Shown here: positions 53,273-61,676 of the stretch, piece by piece
Numbering within the stretch: the first letter of the stretch is position 1
How the letters are laid out: every line of letters begins with the position of its first letter
DNA from: a bacterium
Lineage (GTDB): Bacteria; Armatimonadota; Zipacnadia; Zipacnadales; Zipacnadaceae
Direction of reading: 5' to 3'
NCBI GenBank assembly: GCA_030603495.1
Contig: JAUVXR010000003.1
Span: 73,189 to 137,188 of the forward strand
DNA: 64,000 bases
Notes under the pieces: model-generated
What the model was told of the DNA's origin: nothing
The model's database searches: none
What the model saw: only the letters and a program-made list of their open reading frames with translations
Position numbers and translations under genes: made by a program

Positions 53273-54202
53273 ATGTCTAAGTCGAGTCTGTTGCTAGGTA
53301 TATTGGTCGTAGCTGTGCTGGCGGCACCGGTGGTTCTGGGAGGATGCGGCGGAGGCGCAGACACCGTATTGTTTTTTAACGTGGTCGAACGACCCTCGTG
53401 GTCCCTAGGCGACCGCTTGGCCTTCGCCTCCTACGGTGGCGATGGGCTGCCCTACATCTGGAGCGTAGATTCCAGCGGCGGGGGCCCAGCCTCCCTGACC
53501 CCGACCACCGGCGACGACGGCTGGCATCCGGCCTACAGTCCCGACGACACCGAGCTTGCCTTCGTCTCCGGACGGGGACTCAGCCCGGCTCTTTACATCA
53601 TGGACGCGGCCAACGGCGACCGGGAGGGCACTGACAAGGTTACCGACGACGATGACACCGGCGGTGACATGCAGCCGAGCTGGAAGCCCGATGGGATCGG
53701 ACTTATCTACACCAGCACCCGTCGCAGCAACAACCACGACATTCGTACCATTGACGCCGATGGTACCAATGTCAATAACTGCTTTCTCGATAGTGATGAC
53801 GACGAGCAGTGGGCGAGCTACAATCCTACTGACGACGATGAAATAGCCTTGCAGTCAGATCGAGACAAGGACAACGATGAGGACACCGACATATTCACTT
53901 ACGAGATCTCGACGACCACATTCACTAAGATTGCGGACAGCCCATACAGCGACGGAGCACCGGCGTGGAATCTCGACGGCGATAAGATCGCGTTCCATTC
54001 CGACCGTCGGGGCAACTTTGATATCTGGGTCTGTGATCTGGCTGATCCCGGCAACCCTTCCGCCGTGACCAGCGGCTCCTACGAGGATGGCTACCCGGTG
54101 TGGAATTCCGACGGGACCCGCATAGCCTTCTGGCGGGACGGCCAGCTCTATTCCGTGGCCGCCGACGGCACCGACGAGCAACGCATAACCCGTCGGTACT
54201 AA
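53273..54202 (+). CDS. TolB-like beta-propeller lipoprotein
   Basis: A lipoprotein signal sequence ends in the lipobox VLGGC (Cys25), followed by repeated WD40/PD40-type blades: WHPAYSPDDTELAFVSGRG, PSWKPDGIGLIYTSTRR, PAWNLDGDKIAFHSDRRG and PVWNSDGTRIAFWRDGQ. About six blades form a propeller. Many Asp residues (DDDDTGG, DRDKDNDEDTD) suggest calcium binding. GAAAGGAG lies upstream of the ATG. Such proteins act in envelope protein interaction; no tol-pal genes are nearby. Confidence 0.88.
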   Translation: MSKSSLLLGILVVAVLAAPVVLGGCGGGADTVLFFNVVERPSWSLGDRLAFASYGGDGLPYIWSVDSSGGGPASLTPTTGDDGWHPAYSPDDTELAFVSGRGLSPALYIMDAANGDREGTDKVTDDDDTGGDMQPSWKPDGIGLIYTSTRRSNNHDIRTIDADGTNVNNCFLDSDDDEQWASYNPTDDDEIALQSDRDKDNDEDTDIFTYEISTTTFTKIADSPYSDGAPAWNLDGDKIAFHSDRRGNFDIWVCDLADPGNPSAVTSGSYEDGYPVWNSDGTRIAFWRDGQLYSVAADGTDEQRITRRY

Positions 54203-54286
54203 TAGTGCGGCTGCCGCTCTCAGCTAGTTACGCCTCAGGCAGGGCCGGACGCAGCGAATACACGCAACAACAAGGTGCCTGTAACC

Positions 54287-54315
54287 GTGGCCGAGACACC
54301 CTGTGCCTCGGCCAC
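54287..54315 (+). terminator. Terminator-like hairpin after the propeller gene
   Basis: GTGGCCGAG (54287-54295) pairs perfectly with CTCGGCCAC (54307-54315), followed by TCATTCTTCG. It separates the lipoprotein gene from the rhomboid gene. Confidence 0.5.
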
Positions 54316-54337
54316 TCATTCTTCGTACGACCGGGCA

Positions 54338-55060
54338 ATGATACCACTCCGCGATAACATCCGGTCCACGCGCTACCCGCTGGTCAACACCGCGATCATT
54401 GCTACCTGCGTTGTTGTCTTTCTCTATCAGTGGCTTGACCCTCAGGTAATGGCAGCCTATGCCTTTCGTCCTGCGTACCTGGCATCGTTGAGTACTCTCG
54501 GAGATGCCGACGCCGCAACGGCGGGTGGCAGCCTGGTACTGTCAATGTTCATGCACGGTGGCCTGCTCCATCTGGGCTTTAATATGCTCTTCCTATGGGT
54601 GTTCGGCGACAACGTCGAGGATCGCATGGGCCATCTGCGCTACCTCATCTTCTATCTGCTCTGCGGTATCCTGGCCACGCTGGCCCACAGCGCGATATCG
54701 TTCCTGAGTGTGCCGATTAGCGGGGTCGCGGGGTTGCAGATCGGACTGATTGGAGCCAGCGGCGCCATCGCTGGCGTACTGGGAGCCTACTACAAGCTCT
54801 TCAAGGGGGCGTACATCCGCACGCTGGTACCCATATTCATCATTTTCACCACAGTGGACTTGCCCGCGGGCCTGTTCATCATAATCTGGTTCGCCCTACA
54901 GCTTCTTTACGGGCTGGGCTCACTGGGCAGCGTCGGTGGGGGCATCGCTTTCTGGGCGCATATCGGCGGTTTCGTGGCGGGTGTCTATCTGGTGCGCCTA
55001 TTTGTCCGAGGCACTCGACCTCCCCGCGCCCCCCGCATCCTCCACGTCGATTTCCACTGA
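54338..55060 (+). CDS. Rhomboid-family intramembrane serine protease
   Basis: The 240-residue protein has six or seven hydrophobic segments. The catalytic dyad is visible: S141 in IGASGAIAGVLGAYY and H208 in FWAHIGGFVAGV. The L1-loop HGGLLHLGFNMLFLWVFGDNVEDRMG carries the structural motif of the family (cited as residues about 75-100). ATG 54338 starts the usual short cytoplasmic segment IPLRDNIRSTRYPLVN; a longer frame from 54275 runs through the terminator hairpin. Substrates cannot be inferred. Confidence 0.93.
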   Translation: MIPLRDNIRSTRYPLVNTAIIATCVVVFLYQWLDPQVMAAYAFRPAYLASLSTLGDADAATAGGSLVLSMFMHGGLLHLGFNMLFLWVFGDNVEDRMGHLRYLIFYLLCGILATLAHSAISFLSVPISGVAGLQIGLIGASGAIAGVLGAYYKLFKGAYIRTLVPIFIIFTTVDLPAGLFIIIWFALQLLYGLGSLGSVGGGIAFWAHIGGFVAGVYLVRLFVRGTRPPRAPRILHVDFH

Positions 55061-55174
55061 CCCGCCAGCTGATCACGATGGATTCCTACTCCGTGGCACA
55101 GGCTTGCGGCCTGCGTGCTCCTTAGCGTTGTCATACCGTCCCCACGGGGAGAGAGCCCCGGGGGCGTGCGGCCT

Positions 55175-56080
55175 TCATTCCTCATTCTCGACCGTCTGTT
55201 TTCCGAACACCCGCCGCAGGTGCCACTGCCCGATAAGAGCCACCGCGCGCAGACGCACCCCCAGCCAGATGAGCCAGCGGCTGCCGAACCAGCGGCTCCA
55301 GTGCTTGCTGTACAGACGATACATGCTCTGGTGCGTGTGCCGGATCGTGCTGATTTCGGCTTGCCGGCTGCTGCGACCAATGGCATGGACGATCTGCGGG
55401 CTCGGCGTATACAGGACCTGCCAGCCGGCCTTGTGCGCCCGCAAGCAGTAGTCAACGTCCTCGGAACCCCAGAAGAAATCCTCGTCTAGCAGGCCAATCT
55501 CCTCGACCAACTCCGCGCGGATGAGCATGGCCGCCCCCGAAATCCAGTCCACCTCCCGCACTTCAGCGTGGTCCCAGTCCGTCATCAGATAATGACGGAC
55601 GCTCTTGACTCCGGGGCTGAGCAGTTCGAGAAGGGTATGGCGAAAGATGGCGGCAACCGGTGTAGGAAACCGTCGGCAAGAATACTGGAGTCGGCCATCG
55701 GGGTACAGCAGTTTCGGGCCGATGACGCCAGCTTGCGGATGGGCCGCGGCGAAGCTGACCAGCTCATCCAGCCCCCCGGGCGGGACGACAGTGTCAGGGT
55801 TAAGCAGGAAGTAGTACCGTCCGCAGCCTGTGCTGATCGCCTGATTCGAGGCGGCCGCAAAGCCCCGATTACTGTCGTTTGCCAACAGCTTGACTTGGGG
55901 GAACTGGTGCGGCAGCCGTGCGAGCGTCGCATCCGTAGAGCTGTTGTCCACGACGATGACTTCGAAGCTCGCCCGGTTCTCGCCCTGATAAAGGGACTCC
56001 AGGCAAGCCCGCAACTCGTCCCAGACGTTCCAGCTCACGATGCAGACGCTCAGGTCAGTCGCTGCTATCCGCCTCACCAC
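55175..56080 (-). CDS. Family 2 glycosyltransferase (rhamnosyltransferase-like)
   Basis: GT-A fold: DLSVCIVSWNVWDELRACLES, VIVVDNSSTDATL, the donor motif FLLNPDTVVPPGGL (DxD-like) and EIGLLDEDFFWGSEDVDYCLRA, typical of the GT2 group that builds polysaccharides or O-antigen. GTG 56080 is my preferred start; the frame is open to ATG 56107, which would overlap the Trm112-like gene more deeply. The two genes are in the same direction and overlap, so they are co-translated. About 301 residues, no membrane helix of note. Confidence 0.85.
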   Translation of the reverse strand: MVRRIAATDLSVCIVSWNVWDELRACLESLYQGENRASFEVIVVDNSSTDATLARLPHQFPQVKLLANDSNRGFAAASNQAISTGCGRYYFLLNPDTVVPPGGLDELVSFAAAHPQAGVIGPKLLYPDGRLQYSCRRFPTPVAAIFRHTLLELLSPGVKSVRHYLMTDWDHAEVREVDWISGAAMLIRAELVEEIGLLDEDFFWGSEDVDYCLRAHKAGWQVLYTPSPQIVHAIGRSSRQAEISTIRHTHQSMYRLYSKHWSRWFGSRWLIWLGVRLRAVALIGQWHLRRVFGKQTVENEE

Positions 56081-56246
56081 CCTCGGCCTCAGGCTCCTCG
56101 GCTTCATCGACCAGCATAATTGGGATGCCGTTTCTGATCGGGTAGCGCCGGCCGCACTGCTGGCAGACTATGCGATCATCCTGCAGTTCAATCGCACCCT
56201 TGCAGGCCGGACAGGCCAGTATCTCCAGAAGCTTTTCGTCTATCAC
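56055..56246 (-). CDS. Trm112-like zinc-ribbon protein
   Basis: A 63-residue protein with LLEILACPACKGAIEL and IVCQQCGRRYPIRNGIPIML, the two CxxC knuckles and the YPIRxGIPxML block of the Trm112/UPF0434 family. Small Trm112-like proteins often act as partners of methyltransferases. The GTG at 56246 has AAGGAGGT five bases upstream. It overlaps the glycosyltransferase start and ends in an acidic tail. Confidence 0.88.
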   Translation of the reverse strand: MIDEKLLEILACPACKGAIELQDDRIVCQQCGRRYPIRNGIPIMLVDEAEEPEAEGGEADSSD

Positions 56247-56648
56247 TGTTGACCTCCTTAGCATTGGCGAGACACTTGGGGAAACTCGGTGCAGCCCAGG
56301 CTGCAACAAGAGAATTCGCCGGAGGCTGCCTCAATTCCTGCCGGCTGGCATCCCGCCAGCGCAGGCGGAGCCTTGCTTTTCGAGAATAGGTACATATGTT
56401 ATGGTGAATTTCTACGCGCGAGGTCCCAACTCAAGCGACTCAGTCGGAGGACAATACCGTGGACAGTCCCAGTCAGTCTGAAGTGTTTGACCCCAGCGCC
56501 TTTTCGATACGGATGGACAGTTAGCTAAGGTGTAGTCTAGGGGCGGTGGTGAGGGCGCCTTCCCGGCATCTCGCTCACGCACTACGTACAAGAACGGGCC
56601 ACGCCGGGTAGACGCGGCCCATTCGCTACTCTTTGGTCCAGTTAGGGG
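56247..56648. other. Gene-free interval
   Basis: About 400 bases between the Trm112-like gene and the SPFH gene. I see no credible open frame, RNA gene or strong hairpin in it. Confidence 0.4.
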
Positions 56649-57782
56649 CTACTCCGTGCTGTCTCCCCCACCCTCGGGCGGGCCGCTGGGTGGAGGGGCC
56701 TGTGCTGGCGACTCGGTCGCCTGCCCACATTCGGCGCAGAACTTGGCTCCGGCCGGGAGCTCCGTGCCACAGTTCGCACATGCGCCGGCAGTCATCGGCT
56801 GGCCGCACTGGGGGCAGAACTTCGCCCCGGCTGGCGTCTGAGCCTGACAGTTCGGACAGATTGGCCCGGGCGGCGGAGCGGCAGCGGATCCCGCAGGCTG
56901 GGCGCCCTGCTGCTGACCGGTAAAGGCGCCGGTCATAGCCCCGACCATGGCTGCGCCCATACCCACGCCAGCCCCCAGACCTGCACCAGCCGCGGCCGGG
57001 CCACCAGCGGCGCCCCCAGCGCCGGCCTGGGGCATGTCGCGGATGGCTCGGGCGGTTTCGTAGCGCATAAAGCGATCCATATCACCGACCGCCTCCATGC
57101 CGCCGCGCTCGTCTATCATCTCGGCAAGCTCATCAGGAGGGACAACGGCATTGATTATGAAGTCCACCAGCTCGACACCGTAGCGGTCGAAGTCCTCAAT
57201 AAGCCGGGAGCGGACCGCCACAGAGAGCTCTTCGTACATCTGGGGCAGGTCCAGGATAGTCTCGACCTGCTCGCCAAGCGTATCATTGAAGCGCGCGACG
57301 ATGAAGTCCCGCAGCCACGATCCAACGTCGTCAGTAGTGTAGTTGTGTTCAGTGCCCACGACTATGTTGACAAAGAGTTGTGGGGCGCTGATACGCATGG
57401 TGTAAAGACCGTGGGCGCGCAGCCGGATCATCTTGAACTCGGAATCGCGGAAGGGCACCGGCTGGGGTGTGCCCCACTTCATATCGGTGAAGGTCCGCAT
57501 ATTGACGAAGTAGACCTCAGCCTGGAAGGGCGTAGTGCCCTCGAACGGAATGTTGATCACGCTTTGAAGCAGGGGCAGGTTCAGGGCGGTGAGGGTGTGC
57601 CTACCCGGACCAAACGTATCGAGGGCTTGCCCGTCACGGAAGAAGATCGCGGCCTGACTTTCGCGGACCGTAAGCTGGGCACCGATGCTGACATCGCCCG
57701 ACCCTTCTTCCGGCACCCGATGAACAATCTCTTTACCAGTTACATCTCGCCATTCAAGTACTTGGATGCCACGCATGGCCAA
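56649..57782 (-). CDS. SPFH-domain protein with double zinc ribbon
   Basis: Residues 1-240 form an SPFH/band-7-like domain of the virion-core/YdjI type (AIFFRDGQALDTFGPGRHTL, FVNMRTFTDMKWGTPQPVPF). A Gly/Ala-rich hydrophobic stretch (about 255-300) follows, then two zinc ribbons, CPNCQAQTPAGAKFCPQCG and CANCGTELPAGAKFCAECG. Proteins of this build form large homo-oligomers and may scaffold other factors. A helical protein is encoded just upstream in the same direction. The function is not established. Confidence 0.85.
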   Translation of the reverse strand: MAMRGIQVLEWRDVTGKEIVHRVPEEGSGDVSIGAQLTVRESQAAIFFRDGQALDTFGPGRHTLTALNLPLLQSVINIPFEGTTPFQAEVYFVNMRTFTDMKWGTPQPVPFRDSEFKMIRLRAHGLYTMRISAPQLFVNIVVGTEHNYTTDDVGSWLRDFIVARFNDTLGEQVETILDLPQMYEELSVAVRSRLIEDFDRYGVELVDFIINAVVPPDELAEMIDERGGMEAVGDMDRFMRYETARAIRDMPQAGAGGAAGGPAAAGAGLGAGVGMGAAMVGAMTGAFTGQQQGAQPAGSAAAPPPGPICPNCQAQTPAGAKFCPQCGQPMTAGACANCGTELPAGAKFCAECGQATESPAQAPPPSGPPEGGGDSTE

Positions 57783-57823
57783 TTACCTCCGTTTTCAGGA
57801 TTCGTGGGCAGTAAATGGGCACA

Positions 57824-58345
57824 TCACTCCGGTACCAGCCGGGCCGTTATCTCATCACGCTTCTCGACGGCCTCGGCCAGATAGTCAATGGCTGACAGGG
57901 CTTCGGAGATGCGCTCGCCGACGTTCTCCTGGGTTGCTTCGGTCAGGCTCTGGACAGCGTGCCCAACCTGGACGATCTGTTCCCGCATAGCCAGATCGTA
58001 GTCGTACAACGAGTTTAGCTCCGATTCTTTAACTTTGGCTGCGTCGAACCATCCGGTGTAGCCGTAGTCAGCAAAGCGGAGCTTGTCGCGGGCCTCGCCA
58101 AGCTGGCGGCGGACACGATCGAGGTCATCTAGCAGCGCCAGGCCTTGCTGGCGCGTCCAGCGACCGAGGAACTCGTTTATGTCCTCGCGAATATCGTCGA
58201 GCATGCCCACCAAGTGGTCGCGCAGCATCTGGTCGGCCTTACGGCGGATCTGTCGCTCTCGGTATCCGGCAAAGCCGGGGATGTAAGCGGCCAGCCGCTG
58301 CAAGGAACCTTCGTCTTCGGTTATGCGCTTGCGCAGATCGGGCAT
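57824..58345 (-). CDS. Helical protein encoded with the SPFH gene
   Basis: The 173-residue protein is almost entirely alpha-helical and charged, with heptad-like stretches (LDDLDRVRRQLGEARDKL; LSAIDYLAEAVEKRDEI) and one YGYTGWFDA loop. ATG 58345 is preferred because GGAGG lies seven bases upstream; ATG 58351 would be too close. It lies 41 bases upstream of the SPFH gene and likely acts with it, perhaps as a coiled-coil partner. No family name recognised. Confidence 0.75.
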   Translation of the reverse strand: MPDLRKRITEDEGSLQRLAAYIPGFAGYRERQIRRKADQMLRDHLVGMLDDIREDINEFLGRWTRQQGLALLDDLDRVRRQLGEARDKLRFADYGYTGWFDAAKVKESELNSLYDYDLAMREQIVQVGHAVQSLTEATQENVGERISEALSAIDYLAEAVEKRDEITARLVPE

Positions 58346-58643
58346 AGGCATTCCTCCTGTAGACATATCAACGGATTGCATTTGCCACCACTATCTGTTA
58401 ATTCGCTGTCTGCGAGGTCTTTCCTGCATCTTCAGGACCAGACTTCGCCCGGTGCGGCGGAGAAGACGTCGCCGGTGGAGGATGGCTGCTAGAAGCGCTT
58501 CAGGACCCCGAGGTCAGCCGCCTCGATGCCCCGTTCCTGGGTAAGACGCTCTGGCAGGTCTCACGCGATGAGGAAGGAACTATTCGATCAGGTCTACCGG
58601 CACATCTCTGAGCAACGAATTGTACCGAAGGCAGGAGACTGAT

Positions 58644-59951
58644 ATGCCCAAGATTGCGATGATCGGGGCGGGGTCTATTGGCTTTGCCCAGAAGCTCATG
58701 AGCGACATTCTCAGCTTCGAAGCGCTGCGGCACAGCCACTTTGCACTGATGGATATTGATGAGGAACGGCTGCATGTCACCCGGCAGGTCACGGAGAAGC
58801 TAATTGAACAGGAAGGCTTGCCCGCCAGTATAAGCGCTACCACGAACCGCCAGGAAGCGCTCGATGGTGCCAACTATGCCATCTGTATGATTCTGGCCAA
58901 CGGCATCGAGCCGTTCGAGAACGAGATCAATATTCCGTTCAAATACGGTATCACCCAACCGGTGGGCGATACGCTGTGCGTCGGTGGCATCTTCCGGGCA
59001 CTGCGCACAATTCCCATACTGGTGGATATTTGCCGCGATATGGAAGAGATCTGCCCGGAGGCCTGGATGCTGAACTACACCAACCCGATGCCGATGGTCA
59101 CTTGGGCATGCAACGTTGCTACAGACATCAAGTTCATAGGCTTGTGCCACGGGGTACAGGGCACCGCGGGCGAGATGGCCAGGTTCATTGGGATGGCGTC
59201 GGAGGATGTGCGCTACTGGGTAGCGGGGATCAATCACCTAGCGTGGTTTCTGCGCTTCGAGAATACGGCCGGGGAAGACCTCTACCCGCTGTTCTGGCAG
59301 ACACTGGAACAGAAGGGCCCGCCCGAGGGCGACAAATACCGCTTCGATTTCGCCCGGCATATCGGCTACTTCATGACCGAGAGCAGCGGCCATTTCTCCG
59401 AGTACATTCCGTACTACCGCACCAGCGAAGCAGCGATGGCCGAGATGGACTGGGAGGGCTTTGCCGGGAGACATGGCAACCTCCTGGAGCAGTATCACAC
59501 CCATTGGAAACCCCACGCCGAGAAGGCTTTTCGGCAGATCCGGGGCGAGGACCCGATTCCCTTCGGCAAGCGCAGTGCCGAGTACGCCTCCAATATCATC
59601 AACTCGTTGGAAACGAACGAGCTTTTCCGGCTGAATGGCAACGTTATGAACCACGGGCTGATCACCAATCTGCCCGAGGGCTGCTGCGTCGAGGTGCCGT
59701 GCTTCGTAGACAGCCTGGGCCTTCACCCGTGCATCGTCGGGGCACTGCCGCCCCAGTGCGCGGCCCTTGACATCACCAACATCAATGTGCAAACCCTTGC
59801 GGTGCAAGCGGCGCTGGAAGGCGACTGCGAGAAGGCCTACCATGCGGTCCTCCTGGATCCGCTCACCGCCGCAGTGCTCACGCCCAAAGAGATCCGGACG
59901 ATGTTTGACGAACTCTTCGCAGCGAACCGGCAGTGGATGCCACAGTTCTGA
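58644..59951 (+). CDS. GH4-family alpha-glycosidase (alpha-galactosidase/galacturonidase-like)
   Basis: A glycoside hydrolase family 4 enzyme, which uses NAD+ and Mn2+ and works by oxidation-elimination. The N-terminal Rossmann motif is IAMIGAGSIGFAQ; the metal and substrate motifs are MLNYTNPMPM, GLCHGVQGT (C168-H169) and GINHLAWFL. The 435-residue length matches the MelA group. ATG 58644 follows AGGAGA by six bases. It would cleave alpha-galactosides or galacturonides in the cytoplasm; with kdgK and eda this suits pectin-type sugars, but the substrate is not proven. Confidence 0.9.
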   Translation: MPKIAMIGAGSIGFAQKLMSDILSFEALRHSHFALMDIDEERLHVTRQVTEKLIEQEGLPASISATTNRQEALDGANYAICMILANGIEPFENEINIPFKYGITQPVGDTLCVGGIFRALRTIPILVDICRDMEEICPEAWMLNYTNPMPMVTWACNVATDIKFIGLCHGVQGTAGEMARFIGMASEDVRYWVAGINHLAWFLRFENTAGEDLYPLFWQTLEQKGPPEGDKYRFDFARHIGYFMTESSGHFSEYIPYYRTSEAAMAEMDWEGFAGRHGNLLEQYHTHWKPHAEKAFRQIRGEDPIPFGKRSAEYASNIINSLETNELFRLNGNVMNHGLITNLPEGCCVEVPCFVDSLGLHPCIVGALPPQCAALDITNINVQTLAVQAALEGDCEKAYHAVLLDPLTAAVLTPKEIRTMFDELFAANRQWMPQF

Positions 59952-59996
59952 ACGGTGGGCAGTGGGCAGTACAGAGCCAGACGGAGACGATAAGAT

Positions 59997-60200
59997 ATGA
60001 AACTGAATGCAAAATGGATCTGGGCGGCGGAGGAATACGCAAATGCTTATTGCTATATGCGGCGGCAATTCATGGTCGCGGATGTTGCCTACCAGGCAAC
60101 GTTCCGGATTGCCGCCCAATCATTGACGGTATTGCCGCACAACCAGTATACTGGCAGTGTACAGTGCAGATGGCGGCGGGTAGACATAAGTGGATTGTGA
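59997..60200 (+). pseudogene. N-terminal stub of a rhamnosidase-like glycosidase
   Basis: The frame begins AKWIWAAEEYANAYCYMRRQF, close to the N-terminal sandwich of many alpha-L-rhamnosidases (AxWIW...ENxYxxFRxxF), which are enzymes of 700 or more residues. Homology fades where a GTTGCCT...AGGCAAC palindrome occurs and the frame ends after 67 codons. It is probably the remains of a gene lost downstream of the GH4 gene. Confidence 0.45.
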
Positions 60201-60231
60201 GTTGGGTGAAGCGGGGAGGAGAGGATGGCGT

Positions 60232-61617
60232 ATGCGCTCGTGCTGGGTCAAGGCAATCGCTATAGTCCTGCTTGCCGTGGTGCTGCTGGCGGGGATCTGG
60301 CTCTACTTTAATATCAAGTACCAGCGCATGATTGACGCGGAGCTGGCCCGCATCCGCGCCGAGGGCTGGCCAGTGACGGCCGCCGAGTGCGCCCCCGAGC
60401 CCGTCCCCAACGAACAAAACGCGGCGGTCCTGTACCAGCAGGTCTTTCAGATTGACTTCGACGCTCCGGACCCCGGGGCAGGAAGCGATCTGCTGCCAGA
60501 CATAGATTACGATCTCATCAAGGCGCTCCGCGAGGAGCCAACTGCCGAGATTGAGAGGCAAGTACAGACCCTGCTGACCGACCCTGAAACTACCAAAGCC
60601 CTCCAGATTCTGCGGCAGGCGTCGGAGCGTCCGTACAGCGTCTTCCCAATACATTGGGAGGAGGGCGTGGCACTCGCATTTCCGCACTACGCCAGATTCA
60701 GGGCGGCGTGCATGCTTGTAAGTCTTCGGGCCCTGGCTTCCGCCAGGGAGCAGCGAATTGGTGAGGCGCTGGATTGGTGTCGGGTCGGCCTACGTATGTC
60801 TGAGCACGTCGCCGCCGAGCATACCTTGATAGCACAACTGGTCAGCATGGCAATGAATTCGATCATCATCGTCGAGCCCAAGCGGTTCCTCGACACGGCC
60901 GCTGTCTCCCCGCAGGATGCCCGGCAGATGGAATTCTATCTACGCCAGATTGACCTCAATGAGCCATTCACAAACGCATTGGCAATGGAGCGAGCGATGT
61001 ATCTGACCTGCGAATGGACTGTCAGCCCAATTGTACTATGGCGCGAAGTGTGGGGCGATGTCATCAAGGTGTGGCCCGATGATCCAGTTGATGCAGTCAC
61101 AATCGCGATCTACTGGACCGGCGTAGGGCGCCCCATTCGCAAACGCCATATCCTTCAGTATCTGCCGGTAATGCGCCAGATAATCAAACTCAGCAGACAA
61201 CCTTATCGGCAGGCAAGAGCAGGATACGCCGCACAGGAGGAAGCATTGGCCGACATTCCCGCAAGCCAGGTGCTGCTCAGCAAGGGACAAGCCAAAGCCG
61301 AAGCGCTTGCTGCGGCACACCGCGACCAGAGCATGGCCGAAATCGGCCTCTTCCGCGTGGTGTTGGGGCTGAAGGCGTACAAGTACGAGCGTGGTGTCTA
61401 TCCCGACAGTCTGGAAAAGCTCAAAGAGACGCTGGACTGGCAACTGCCGGAGGACCCGTTTACTGGTAATGACTTCGTCTACCGGCGCCAGGCAGACGGT
61501 TTCAAGCTCTACAGTTGGGGCTCGGACCTTGAGGACGACGGCGGCATAGGACCCCTCGAGCCACCGCAGAAGCTGTGGTGGGGTGAGGCCGACATCATCT
61601 GGGAGTGCAGCCGGTAG
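60232..61617 (+). CDS. Membrane-anchored protein with pseudopilin-like C-terminus, paralogue A
   Basis: A 461-residue protein with one N-terminal membrane helix (AIVLLAVVLLAGIWLYF), a long helical middle, and a C-terminal segment ALKAYKYERGVYPDSLEKL then DPFTGNDFVYRRQADGFKLYSWGSDLEDDGG, cited here as motifs. The DPFTG...YR...LYSxGxDxxDDGG pattern resembles the C-terminal loop of type II secretion pseudopilins and occurs in secreted proteins of planctomycete-like bacteria. The start ATG has GGAGGAGAGG upstream. A second copy follows immediately. The function is unknown. Confidence 0.8.
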   Translation: MRSCWVKAIAIVLLAVVLLAGIWLYFNIKYQRMIDAELARIRAEGWPVTAAECAPEPVPNEQNAAVLYQQVFQIDFDAPDPGAGSDLLPDIDYDLIKALREEPTAEIERQVQTLLTDPETTKALQILRQASERPYSVFPIHWEEGVALAFPHYARFRAACMLVSLRALASAREQRIGEALDWCRVGLRMSEHVAAEHTLIAQLVSMAMNSIIIVEPKRFLDTAAVSPQDARQMEFYLRQIDLNEPFTNALAMERAMYLTCEWTVSPIVLWREVWGDVIKVWPDDPVDAVTIAIYWTGVGRPIRKRHILQYLPVMRQIIKLSRQPYRQARAGYAAQEEALADIPASQVLLSKGQAKAEALAAAHRDQSMAEIGLFRVVLGLKAYKYERGVYPDSLEKLKETLDWQLPEDPFTGNDFVYRRQADGFKLYSWGSDLEDDGGIGPLEPPQKLWWGEADIIWECSR

Positions 61618-61676
61618 CGCGCGGGCGGGCAGAACTGAAATCTGAGTTGGCTGAACCAGGGAGGAGAGGATGGCGC

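Noticed and set aside
55094-55120. Palindrome GGCACAGGC...GCCTGCGTGC between the rhomboid and glycosyltransferase genes
   Set aside because: Imperfect stem between convergent genes; may be a bidirectional terminator or dispersed repeat, but no second copy was found in the window.
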